NCBI GenBank assembly: GCA_965215385.1
Contig: OZ244059.1
Location: forward strand, 1,488,001 to 1,552,000
Direction: 5' to 3'
DNA from: JAPORY01 sp965215385
GTDB taxonomy: Bacteria > Pseudomonadota > Alphaproteobacteria > Rhodobacterales > Rhodobacteraceae
DNA: 64,000 bases
The notes beneath the pieces were generated by a model. It ran no database searches. It saw nothing but the letters and a program-made list of their open reading frames with translations, and was not told the origin of the DNA. Made by a program: the position numbers and the translations under genes. This document shows positions 17,650 to 25,229 of the stretch, piece after piece (positions within the stretch are counted from its first letter, which is position 1; every line of letters starts with the position of its first letter).

Positions 17650-19545
17650 ATGAGTTTCGCTTCTGTCTATGCCAATTGGCAATCCGATTCTGAGACGTTC
17701 TGGATGGCTGCATCGGAAGAAATAGATTGGGATCAAAAGCCAACACGGGCACTGACAACGAGATCGGACAGCTTGTTTGAGTGGTTCGCCGACGGTCAGG
17801 TCAATACCTGTTGGAACGCTGTTGATCGACATGTGTTGCACGGGTGGGGGCAGCAAGTCGCCATTATCTACGATAGCCCGATAACCGGGGCGCAAAGTCG
17901 AATTACCTATGTAGAGCTGCGTGACCGCGTGGCAAAATTGGCCGGTGCCTTGCAAAGCCGCGGTATCCGGTCAGGTGATCGCGTTATCATCTACATGCCG
18001 ATGATACCACAAGCCCTCGAGGCGATGCTGGCGTGCACTCGTATTGGTGCAATTCACTCGGTTGTGTTCGGTGGCTTTGCTGCCGATGAGCTTGCTATCC
18101 GCATTGATGATTGCAAGCCTGACGCCATACTCTCGGCCTCGTGCGGCATCGAGCCAAGTGGTGTCGTTGCGTATAAACCGCTGCTGGATCGTGCGATTGA
18201 TATCGCAGAACACAAAGTCAAGTTCTGCGTCGTGCTTCAGCGCGACCAAGGCCTCGCTGATTTAATTGCCGAGCGCGACATTGATTGGTCGGATTTCGTC
18301 CGCGATGCCGAGCCCGCACATTGTCTGCCAGTCCCCGCAAGTCATCCTGCCTATATTCTATATACCTCCGGTACAACGGGCGCTCCAAAAGGCGTTGTCA
18401 GGCCTACGGGAGGACATCTTGTCGCACTCAATTGGACAATGAAGAATATCTATAATGTAGAACCTGGCGAAGTTTTCTGGGCGGCATCAGACGTCGGCTG
18501 GGTCGTCGGCCACAGCTATATTTGCTACGCACCACTTATCCACGGCAATACGACTATTGTATTTGAAGGCAAGCCAGTTGGCACGCCTGACGCGGCAACC
18601 TTTTGGCGTGTCATCGCCGACCATCGGGTATCCTGTTTCTTTACGGCACCAACCGCAATTCGCGCTGTCAAACGCGAAGACCCCCACGGCACTTTAATCG
18701 ACCAATTCGATTTAACCTGCCTACGTTCCTTGTTTTTGGCTGGTGAGCGGGCTGATCCCGATACCATAGAATGGGCAATGTCCGGTCTCAAGGTGCCGGT
18801 CGTTGATCACTGGTGGCAAACGGAAACTGGTTATGCGATTGCCGCCAATCCCTTGGGAATTGAGAAATTACCTGTCAAGATTGGCTCTCCGGGAGTCGCT
18901 ATGCCGGGCTTTGACGTTCAGATCCTTGATCACGATGGCAAAGCTTTGGATCCGAATCAATTGGGGGCGATTGCGATCAAGTTACCGCTTCCGCCTGGCA
19001 CTCTATCAACGCTTTGGAACGCTGAAGAGCGTTTCCGGCGCAGCTACTTAGAGGCATTTGACGGTTTTTATGAAACTGGTGACTCAGGACTGATTGATGC
19101 CGATGGTAATCTATTCATTATGGCTCGCACTGACGACGTCATTAATGTGGCGGGCCATCGCTTATCGACCGGAGCACTTGAGGAAGTTCTGGCCGCCCAT
19201 AGCAGTGTAGCCGAATGTGCCGTGGTGGGCGTTGCAGATCAACTCAAGGGTCAGATACCGGTGGGGTTCTTATGTCTTAACCTAAATGCCGACCTCTCGC
19301 ATGAAGCGGTAATCAATGAGGTTATACAGCTCGTGCGCGATAAAATAGGGCCCGTCGCTGCCTTCAAGAAGGCCGTTGTTGTCGATCGGTTGCCGAAAAC
19401 GCGCTCGGGCAAAATACTTCGGTCCACCATCGCCAGAATCGCCAATAACCAAGATTTTAAAATGCCGGCTACTATTGACGACCCAACGATTCTTGATGAG
19501 ATCAAGCAGGCCCTGCAAACCATCGGTTATGCCCAATCATCTTAA
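17650..19545 (+). CDS. prpE: Propionyl-CoA synthetase
   Basis: Activates propionate (or acetate) with ATP and CoA. The 631 residues contain the SASCGIEPSGVVAYKPLLDR segment characteristic of PrpE compared with Acs, the AMP-binding YTSGTTGAPKG loop (about 240-250), WWQTETG, and the C-terminal PKTRSGKILRSTI motif whose Lys is catalytic and often acetylated. ATG 17650 is chosen because GAAAGGA lies 6 bases upstream; an in-frame ATG at 17635 would add five residues and overlap that ribosome-binding site. Length matches the family. No prpBCD genes are in the window, so the downstream propionate route cannot be judged. Confidence 0.93.
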   Translation: MSFASVYANWQSDSETFWMAASEEIDWDQKPTRALTTRSDSLFEWFADGQVNTCWNAVDRHVLHGWGQQVAIIYDSPITGAQSRITYVELRDRVAKLAGALQSRGIRSGDRVIIYMPMIPQALEAMLACTRIGAIHSVVFGGFAADELAIRIDDCKPDAILSASCGIEPSGVVAYKPLLDRAIDIAEHKVKFCVVLQRDQGLADLIAERDIDWSDFVRDAEPAHCLPVPASHPAYILYTSGTTGAPKGVVRPTGGHLVALNWTMKNIYNVEPGEVFWAASDVGWVVGHSYICYAPLIHGNTTIVFEGKPVGTPDAATFWRVIADHRVSCFFTAPTAIRAVKREDPHGTLIDQFDLTCLRSLFLAGERADPDTIEWAMSGLKVPVVDHWWQTETGYAIAANPLGIEKLPVKIGSPGVAMPGFDVQILDHDGKALDPNQLGAIAIKLPLPPGTLSTLWNAEERFRRSYLEAFDGFYETGDSGLIDADGNLFIMARTDDVINVAGHRLSTGALEEVLAAHSSVAECAVVGVADQLKGQIPVGFLCLNLNADLSHEAVINEVIQLVRDKIGPVAAFKKAVVVDRLPKTRSGKILRSTIARIANNQDFKMPATIDDPTILDEIKQALQTIGYAQSS

Positions 19546-19775
19546 TCACGACGGCCATTGAGCCGCATCGCCTTCGCTCTTGCCAGCGCTTTGTTTTACC
19601 CCCTGCGTCGTACCCAGCACAGATTACCCCTAACGTTTCTTCCTTGCAGATTCGGTGACCCTACTGCCGCAGCGACAGTCTTGCGGTCGCGCACCAAGCG
19701 TTCATAGTAACAGGCGAAGCATGTTGATTAACAATAGCCGCCGACAATCTATCGATGTCCCTGTTTCGCGCTGGC

Positions 19776-19805
19776 TTACGGATCTTTCCAAGGGTTGATT
19801 TTTTT
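19776..19805 (-). pseudogene. 3' tail of fitB, separated by the transposon
   Basis: On the minus strand, directly outside the left transposon end, the DNA reads ATC AAC CCT TGG AAA GAT CCG TAA, that is INPWKDP and stop. INPW is the typical end of FitB/VapC-type PIN toxins. The frame resumes the sequence interrupted at 22664, which ends VQDFVDADVEK. Joining the two across one copy of the 8-bp target gives a normal FitB C terminus. Confidence 0.8.
19798..19805. repeat. Target-site duplication, left copy
   Basis: Minus-strand AAAAAAAT next to the left transposon end. It pairs with GAAAAATT at 22664-22671. Each differs by one base from a common GAAAAAAT, which is what the reconstructed fitB frame requires. 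Eight base pairs is the known duplication length for IS1595-type elements. Confidence 0.65.
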
Positions 19806-19829
19806 GGGGATTACAGCGACGGCTAGCCA
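19806..19829 (+). repeat. Left terminal inverted repeat of the transposon
   Basis: Begins GGGGATTACAGCGAC and ends CTAGCCA. It matches the inverted right end at 19 of 24 positions, and all five differences are transitions. This fits two once-identical ends that have decayed. Confidence 0.85.
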
Positions 19830-19835
19830 TGATTT

Positions 19836-20411
19836 TTACGGCATATAATCCGTCCACTCATTTCCATCAGCAAGACGCTCGGCAACGAACCGCGCAAACG
19901 GCTTGGCCCCGCGCCGCCGATTGCAATTTGGGCAGAGCAATTGCTTGTTCCCAGCATCATCAGAACCGCCCCGGGCTTTTGCTCGAATATGGTCCACATC
20001 GAGCCGTTCAGGAAGTACCGCGAAACAGCCGGGACAAAAACCCCATTGCCTCAATCGGTAGGCGTCAATAATGCGCTTGTCACCGCCCCAATCGGGAATG
20101 TCTGCAACTTCGTGATCGCGCTGGTCGAATGCGCGTTGCGTCAGTTGCCATCCCATGCGGCTGTTGGATTGAATGCACTTGTCCAGCAGCCCATCCTTGA
20201 CCAGACTGCTTAGGACGCCCCAGACAATAGCGTCATTGCCCTGCTTCTGGGCATACCCACCTTCTCGGAAGATTCCGGCTCGCCTGCCTATCTCGGCACC
20301 GCCAACGCATTCCCCGTTTTTCTTGGCCTCATACAGGACTTCCAGGACGGCAACGCGGAGGTGGGCAACGCCCCGATGCCCGTGACGCTGGGCTAGCGGT
20401 GGAATCGTCAT
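19836..20411 (-). CDS. HNH endonuclease with N-terminal winged-helix domain (transposon cargo)
   Basis: A 191-residue protein. Residues ~15-100 form a winged-helix-like domain (VAVLEVLYEAKKNGECVGGA ... GWQLTQRAF) that is paralogous to the whole neighbouring 91-residue protein. Residues ~122-170 are an HNH nuclease: CPGC (126-129), LDVDHIRAKARGG with His141, GNKQLLCPNCNRRRG (Cys160, Cys163, Asn164). Together with the adjacent methyltransferase it could act as the restriction half of a type II system, or as a homing-type nuclease. ATG 20411 overlaps the upstream gene by 4 nt. It ends six bases from the left inverted repeat. The gene appears intact. Confidence 0.85.
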   Translation of the reverse strand: MTIPPLAQRHGHRGVAHLRVAVLEVLYEAKKNGECVGGAEIGRRAGIFREGGYAQKQGNDAIVWGVLSSLVKDGLLDKCIQSNSRMGWQLTQRAFDQRDHEVADIPDWGGDKRIIDAYRLRQWGFCPGCFAVLPERLDVDHIRAKARGGSDDAGNKQLLCPNCNRRRGAKPFARFVAERLADGNEWTDYMP

Positions 20412-20683
20412 TCGTTGACGTCATCCCGGCGGTGCTGGAACTCCCCATCCGTAAGTTGCCAACCGCCTTTATTGTTGACCTGCACACACCTCTCGACCCG
20501 GTTTTGATCAGAGAGTTTGTTGATCATACCTTGCACGATGGCATCATTGATGATGTCATGAGCCCCTCTCTCTCTGTAGATTCCGGTCCGTTTGCTGATC
20601 TCTGCGACCCCTAGGCACTGATCTTCTTGTCTGACTTCCAGCAGAACATCCAGGATCGCTTCTTCGCGGTGAAACTCACCCAA
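20408..20683 (-). CDS. Small winged-helix protein paralogous to the HNH protein's N terminus
   Basis: A 91-residue protein with a TTG start. AILDVLLEVRQEDQCLGVAE, then RTGIYRERGAHDIINDAIVQ, then GWQLTDGEFQHR can be aligned position by position with residues ~20-100 of the downstream HNH protein, so the two arose by duplication. It has no nuclease motif. It may be a controller (C-protein-like) regulator, a DNA-recognition subunit, or a dominant partner of the nuclease. It lies 23 bp after the methyltransferase stop and overlaps the HNH gene by 4 bp. The function is inferred only from this context. Confidence 0.7.
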   Translation of the reverse strand: MGEFHREEAILDVLLEVRQEDQCLGVAEISKRTGIYRERGAHDIINDAIVQGMINKLSDQNRVERCVQVNNKGGWQLTDGEFQHRRDDVNE

Positions 20684-20706
20684 TCTGGCAAGTTACTTTG
20701 GTCGTA

Positions 20707-21648
20707 TCATGTCGTTTCATCCTCAATCCGCCGCTTGGCAATCTGAATGTAGTCGGGGTTGATATCGATGCCAATGCTGTGCCGTTTGGCTTTGCAGGCC
20801 GCAACGCAGGTTGTTCCCGATCCCAAGAAGGGATCAAGAACAATTTGGCCTTGACTAGAAAACAGGCGGATCAGGTGCTCCATCAACCGGACAGGCTTGA
20901 CGGTGAGATGGCCGTTGTATTTGGCCTTGTCTGGTTTCTCTACCGTCATGACAGTGGATGGGGCGCGGCCTGTCAGTGTCTGCTTGGCATCAATCAAGCC
21001 AGTTTCATGTTCCATCCAGTTGTTCAGGAATGTCCCTGTGCGTGGCTTTTGGGCGCACATGATGGCCTCGAACTGCGGCCGCAACTGAGGGGTCTTGCGG
21101 CCATTGAGGTACTTGATCATGTCCTGCTTGTCGCGCTCCTTCAGGTCGTTCTGTTGTCGAATGAAGTGATCCATCGAAAACGCCTTGAACTGGGCGCGCT
21201 TGGTGAAACGCCATGCATATTGATCGCGGATTTCAAACCCGGCATCCTCGGCAGAGACCGTCATACGGTGAACAAGGCGGGGGGCAGAAAACATCAGCAT
21301 GAAACCGCCGGGTTTCAGAACTCGAAACAGGTGCGCATTGATCGGGTCCAAGAATGCTTGCAATTGGCGGCCCTGATTGGGGTCGAATTTCATGCCAATC
21401 GGCAGGCCGCCGACTGCGCCCGTGCCGCGCTTGCCGCCCATGCCCTTCTTCCAATCCGAGTCCAGACCATCCAGTCCGTACGGTGGATCGGTGACAACCA
21501 AGTGAATGCTGTCGGGCTCCATATCTCCCAGCACATCGAGGCAATTGCCGGGGTAGAGGCGGGTGGTGACTTTCAGGCCATCAACGAAAGACTTTGCCGC
21601 TTGATCAGGGGTCATGCCTTCTGGTGGGGGCGGGATCGCAATCCTCAT
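20707..21648 (-). CDS. DNA adenine-type methyltransferase, beta-class layout (transposon cargo)
   Basis: A 313-residue enzyme with motif IV TDPPYG (53-58) near the N terminus and motif I VLDPFLGSGTT (270-280) near the C terminus, the beta-class order seen in CcrM-like and many type II N6-adenine enzymes. DPPY is most often linked to adenine methylation. The central part (about 130-230) is the probable target-recognition domain. The ATG at 21648 overlaps the transposase stop as TGATG, so methyltransferase expression appears coupled to the transposase frame. It looks intact and probably protects the host from the HNH nuclease encoded two genes downstream. Confidence 0.9.
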   Translation of the reverse strand: MRIAIPPPPEGMTPDQAAKSFVDGLKVTTRLYPGNCLDVLGDMEPDSIHLVVTDPPYGLDGLDSDWKKGMGGKRGTGAVGGLPIGMKFDPNQGRQLQAFLDPINAHLFRVLKPGGFMLMFSAPRLVHRMTVSAEDAGFEIRDQYAWRFTKRAQFKAFSMDHFIRQQNDLKERDKQDMIKYLNGRKTPQLRPQFEAIMCAQKPRTGTFLNNWMEHETGLIDAKQTLTGRAPSTVMTVEKPDKAKYNGHLTVKPVRLMEHLIRLFSSQGQIVLDPFLGSGTTCVAACKAKRHSIGIDINPDYIQIAKRRIEDETT

Positions 21649-22592
21649 CAGTGCGCCCCGTTACGCAATCCGTTGTCGGCAGTCAGTTGTTTGTAAGTCA
21701 GGGACTTGCCAATCACGCCCGCCGCCACTTCAATCATCTGGTCAATGGTGTTGAGCTCGCGCTGGTTATCACGGCCAGTGAACTCATCGACATAGCGTTG
21801 CAGGTGTTTGGGACTCATCTTGTGATAAGTGCCTTTGTGTACCCGTTTCAGCATCGACCAAAAGGATTCGATGCCGTTGGTGTGGGCCAGCATCACAACA
21901 TAGTTGCCAACGGAGTGATTGACGGGCTGGTGATCGTATTCGTCCATGCCCTGATAGCCTGCCTGTTCATCTGTGTGCAGGGTTGCGCCATGATCCACAT
22001 TCTCCTTGACAAACTTCTGCAAGGTTTCCCTGTCGGTGCGGCTGATGACCTGATTGGTCGTGCGGTCCTTGACTCCCACAACAATCGTCCGGCCGACTGT
22101 GCCGCGACCCGTCAGTTGCTTGCGCTTCGAGTTGGACATGTTCTTCCGTTTGCCGCCCCTATCGGTTTCATCCACTTTAACGGGTCCCTCAAATGTGCTT
22201 TCCGGTTGCCAGAATCCTTCCCGCATACGCATTGCCATGTACCACGCCGAACTCTGGGATATCTTAAGCGACCGATGCAGTCGCATGCTGGAGACGCCCT
22301 TGATGTTGGTCACTGACATGTAGATGACAATGGCCCCTTTTCGCAAGGAAATTTTCGACCTAGCCAAAACGGCACACTGAAATGCTTCCGGCAATCCTTG
22401 CATCGGTCGGGCATTGGCTTGCGGTTTTTCTCTGTGCGAGTGCAACCCGATCCGCAGTGCGGGCAAATGACGCCATTCGGCCAGCGATGGGACTCAAACC
22501 AGGCTTCGGCAATCTCGTCATCGGGAAACATTTCCCAACATTCCATATCGCTCATGCCGATGCGGTAGGCTTTGCCGGGCGGCTTGGGTCAT
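21648..22592 (-). pseudogene. IS1595-family transposase, frameshifted
   Basis: The zinc-ribbon N-terminal part (CPHCGSGCTRTEK ... CKDCRKHFSV) is in one frame (22310-22555). The DDE nuclease part (VKVDETDRGGKRKNMS, LHTDEQAGYQGM, HTNGIESFWSMLKRV) is in another (21648-about 22380). At the junction, FSV should be followed by about four residues before VLARSKIS, but only two bases remain, consistent with a ~10-bp deletion. A second defect is visible at the start: ATG at 22592 followed by ACCC-AAG, where one C too many throws out the frame leading into PPGKAYRIGMSDMECW. Translation from the internal ATG at 22555 is still possible. Both defects make an active enzyme unlikely. Confidence 0.88.
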
Positions 22593-22639
22593 TTCTGAAT
22601 TCCTTGTCCGAACTGGTTCGGATTTTATCAGATCAGAAG

Positions 22640-22663
22640 TGGCTAGTCACCACTATAATCCCC
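22640..22663 (-). repeat. Right terminal inverted repeat of the transposon
   Basis: On the minus strand it begins GGGGATTATAGTGGT and ends CTAGCCA. It matches the left end with five transitions. It directly follows the truncated fitB coding sequence. Confidence 0.85.
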
Positions 22664-22671
22664 AATTTTTC
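22664..22671. repeat. Target-site duplication, right copy
   Basis: Minus-strand GAAAAATT between the fitB relic and the right transposon end; see the left copy at 19798-19805. One mismatch to the inferred original GAAAAAAT. Confidence 0.65.
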
Positions 22672-23028
22672 TACGTCTGCATCCACAAAATCTTGCACCG
22701 CAATGTCTGCAACTTGGCAGTCGGCTTCTTACATCGGTCGTCCCGTTATTGGTCGCGCGGCGGCGATCCTAGCGTAAGTCGATGCAGACAGCTTTATCGA
22801 CGGGAAACATGCGCTGAGCAAAGTCAGAGCGAGGCACCTGTTCTCTTGGTCGGGTCAATTTGGTCCGGCGTGGCCAAGCAGTTAAATTGCACGACAACAC
22901 CGCAATCGTACCTCACTGACCGCCGTGAGATAGAAACTTGATGTTGACTATTCCGCAGTCCGTACGGTGACCGAGGCATCTGATGCGGGCAGCATGAATT
23001 CCGGCAACACCTTAGTGCCCAAGATCAT
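22664..23028 (-). pseudogene. fitB (PIN-domain toxin) relic interrupted by the transposon
   Basis: Reading one minus-strand frame from ATG 23028 gives MILGTKVLPEFMLP, then FYLTAVSEVRLR, then TYARIAAARPITGRPM, then EADCQVADIA, then VQDFVDADVEK. These match in order the FitB/VapC pattern MI(L)xDTNVLSELMRP, LYLSAVTEAELRYG, AYAxIAAARRxxGRPI, SxADxQIAAIA, VRDFEGxxVEVINPW. At least four in-frame stops interrupt it, catalytic Asp of DTN is Gly, and a short internal segment is missing. The last codons lie beyond the transposon at 19776-19799. FitB is a tRNA/RNA-cleaving type II toxin; this copy is certainly dead. Confidence 0.85.
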
Positions 23029-23034
23029 AACCGT

Positions 23035-23276
23035 TCAATCGAACCGCAGGGGTTCACGTGCCGCCTTAGGCGGCGGCAATTCAAGTTCAGTACTGTTGCA
23101 AGGAGTAAAACATTCGTGGATGAACGCGTCGAGATTCTCGGGTTCAGCCTCTTGACCGACTACGTCGCCAAGAATTTGTCGAACGTTCTCCGCCGTCAAA
23201 CGGTTGTTATCCGCAACCGTACGCGCAACTGTGATTTTATGCCTTCATCCAGATTGCGGATGGTGATGCCCGCCAT
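23035..23276 (-). pseudogene. fitA antitoxin relic with one frameshift
   Basis: From ATG 23276 the frame reads MAGITIRNLDEGIKSQLRVR, the ribbon-helix-helix start typical of FitA. A one-base loss then shifts the frame. The next frame continues ADNNRLTAENVRQILGDVV, later LDAFIHECFTPCNSTELELP, and ends KAAREPLRFD, the characteristic FitA C terminus, with its stop at 23035-23037. fitB begins seven bases further on. In the intact locus FitA would bind FitB and autorepress the operon. Confidence 0.87.
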
Positions 23277-23665
23277 TTCCACGGCCTCATGCAGCCTATC
23301 CGAGCACGCACCTAACCTAATGATTGCCAGGCGATCCTGGCGAGGCTCATGATCCACGACAAATATGGCGTCGAGCATTGGTAAGTTGAGACACACCTCT
23401 AGACGCCATCGGTACCTGACTTGCGGGGAACAGCGATTTCATCTTTGCGAGCGTTGAAGGGATCACAGCCGTAGTTTTCTGCATCGTCGTGTAGCACTTG
23501 ATGTGGCAAAGGCTTTAGAGCATTTCTTGACGAGAGGTCTGTGTAGTCTTTACGAGATCGAAAACACAAAGAGTATCGTCACATTTCTAGACGGATTGCC
23601 AACAATCAAAATTCGAATAAAGACTTGCTGTCCGGCAGTAAATCACCGCAAAGGGGCGCAGCCAA
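23277..23665. other. 389-bp gap before the amidase; nothing recognised
   Basis: No supportable gene. It presumably carries the old fitAB promoter at its left end and the amidase promoter at its right end. I could not place either with confidence. Confidence 0.35.
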
Positions 23666-25090
23666 ATGACTGACAAACCGCTATGGCAATATAGTGCGAG
23701 CGAAACAGCGACTGCTATCAAAAAACGAACCGTTAGTGCCGCAGAAGTCATTGAGGCGACAATTGATCGAATGGAATCGGTCAATCCAGCATTGAATGCC
23801 GTGGTTGTTAGTCTCGCAGACGCGGCGCGGCACGATGCCGCGGCCATTGATGCAAAGAAACATATCAACGGGATACTTCAGGGAGTTCCAATAACAATTA
23901 AGATCAATACGGATCAAGTTGGGCAGGCAACCAGCAATGGTTTGCCACACCTGGCATCGCTCATCGCTAACGACGATGCGCCGATCGTACGGAACCTGAA
24001 ACGCGCTGGTGCGATTATTGTTGGGCGCACCAATACGCCGGAGTTTTCGTTTCGTGCCGATACCGATAATCCGTTATTCGGTCGAACCTACAACCCTTGG
24101 AACCGAGAAATCTCGCCGGGAGGCTCGTCGGGCGGTGCTGGCGCAGCGGTAATGGCTGGAATTGGTGCACTGGCACAAGGTAATGACATCGGCGGATCAT
24201 TGCGTTTTCCGGCCTCGGCCAATGGCGCCGTCACGGTCAAACCAGGCGTCGGACGGATTCCCGCTTGGAATCCCAGCCAAGACTCGACCGAGCGCGGAAT
24301 CTTGGCACAAGCAATGTCGGTTCAAGGCTTAATCACGCGCTGCGCGAGTGACCTCGAGCTAGCGATGCCTGTTGCGATCGCTCCCGATCCGCGTGATCCT
24401 TTTCACGTCCCAATCCCTTGGCGCGGTTCATCAATTTCGCATCCAATTCGGGTCGCGTTCACGAAGGACCATTTTGGCCACGGACTGCATCCCGATGTCA
24501 GTGTGGCCCTTGATAATGCCGCCGCTGCTCTTGCTGAAGCTGGCTATATTATCGAAGAGATCGAGGTGCCTCTAGTACAAGAATGCGCGAATGTCGGTTA
24601 TCGTTGCTTGATGGGAGAAGTACGCACGCTCTTAGACGACGATATTCAAACTTTTGGTTCTGAAACCCTGAAGGCGATCTTTGCCGAGTACTATCAGTAT
24701 TTTCCTCCGTATCAAGGTTCAGAACTGATCCGCATGATGGCCCAGCGCACGTACTTCGCACGCCAATGGTCGCTATTCTTGGAGGATTATCCACTCGTTC
24801 TAACGCCCTTTTTGCTCAAGCCATTTTTTACTGTTGGTCGTGATGAGGAAGGTAGTGCTGGCGTTCAAGACGTTATTGCTCATTCGCTGTGGTCATTCAT
24901 CTTTAACTTTATTGGTCTTCCCGCCGGCAATCTCCCTACGCATGTCGCCGATTTAGCCAATGGACCCCAACCAATTGGTATCCAAATTGTGGGACGTCGA
25001 TGGCGCGAGGATTTGATCGTTGACGCAATGACTGCGATTGAAAGTCGGATTCCTCCGGTATGCAACAGACTTTGGTCACAAATGGCTTGA
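23666..25090 (+). CDS. Amidase-signature family hydrolase
   Basis: A 474-residue amidase. The Ser-cisSer-Lys triad is visible as Lys79 (VPITIKIN), Ser154 (SPGGSSGGAGAA) and Ser178 (GNDIGGSLRFPA), with spacing (75 and 24 residues) equal to that of well-studied members such as FAAH. It hydrolyses an amide to acid and ammonia in the cytoplasm; the substrate is unknown. It is not GatA: there is no gatC/gatB neighbour and the sequence is the stand-alone type. The gene stands alone between the transposon/fitAB relic and a toxin-antitoxin pair. No signal peptide is seen. Confidence 0.92.
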   Translation: MTDKPLWQYSASETATAIKKRTVSAAEVIEATIDRMESVNPALNAVVVSLADAARHDAAAIDAKKHINGILQGVPITIKINTDQVGQATSNGLPHLASLIANDDAPIVRNLKRAGAIIVGRTNTPEFSFRADTDNPLFGRTYNPWNREISPGGSSGGAGAAVMAGIGALAQGNDIGGSLRFPASANGAVTVKPGVGRIPAWNPSQDSTERGILAQAMSVQGLITRCASDLELAMPVAIAPDPRDPFHVPIPWRGSSISHPIRVAFTKDHFGHGLHPDVSVALDNAAAALAEAGYIIEEIEVPLVQECANVGYRCLMGEVRTLLDDDIQTFGSETLKAIFAEYYQYFPPYQGSELIRMMAQRTYFARQWSLFLEDYPLVLTPFLLKPFFTVGRDEEGSAGVQDVIAHSLWSFIFNFIGLPAGNLPTHVADLANGPQPIGIQIVGRRWREDLIVDAMTAIESRIPPVCNRLWSQMA

Positions 25091-25229
25091 GTACGACCCT
25101 GAAGGACAAAGGTCTGTGGTACTTGAGTAAGCATGACGAGTTGGGGCACTTTGCCAAGGTCTAGATCGCGTCACATCATCAGTGAGCATCACTGTGCTGA
25201 TTGATCCAATGGCGATGGTGCAGCTGTCT

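Larger units (their letters stand above)
19806..22663 (-). mobile_element. IS1595-type transposon with methyltransferase, winged-helix and HNH nuclease cargo
   Basis: A 2858-bp element bounded by 24-bp terminal inverted repeats and an imperfect 8-bp target duplication, inserted in a relic fitB gene. All four genes run on the minus strand with overlaps or short gaps: transposase, DPPY-type DNA methyltransferase, winged-helix protein, HNH endonuclease. IS1595-family elements are known to be able to carry passenger genes. Here the cargo looks like a complete DNA-modifying or DNA-cutting module. The transposase is frameshifted, so the element is probably immobile now unless helped in trans. Confidence 0.85.

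Noticed and set aside
20707..21648. Assignment of the DPPY methyltransferase as CcrM
   Set aside because: Beta-class layout is shared, but the enzyme lies on a transposon with an HNH nuclease and lacks the recognisable CcrM C-terminal domain; a GANTC specificity cannot be claimed.
23666..25090. Assignment of the amidase as GatA
   Set aside because: Although the Ser-Ser-Lys triad is shared, there is no gatC or gatB next to it and the C-terminal half does not look like GatA.
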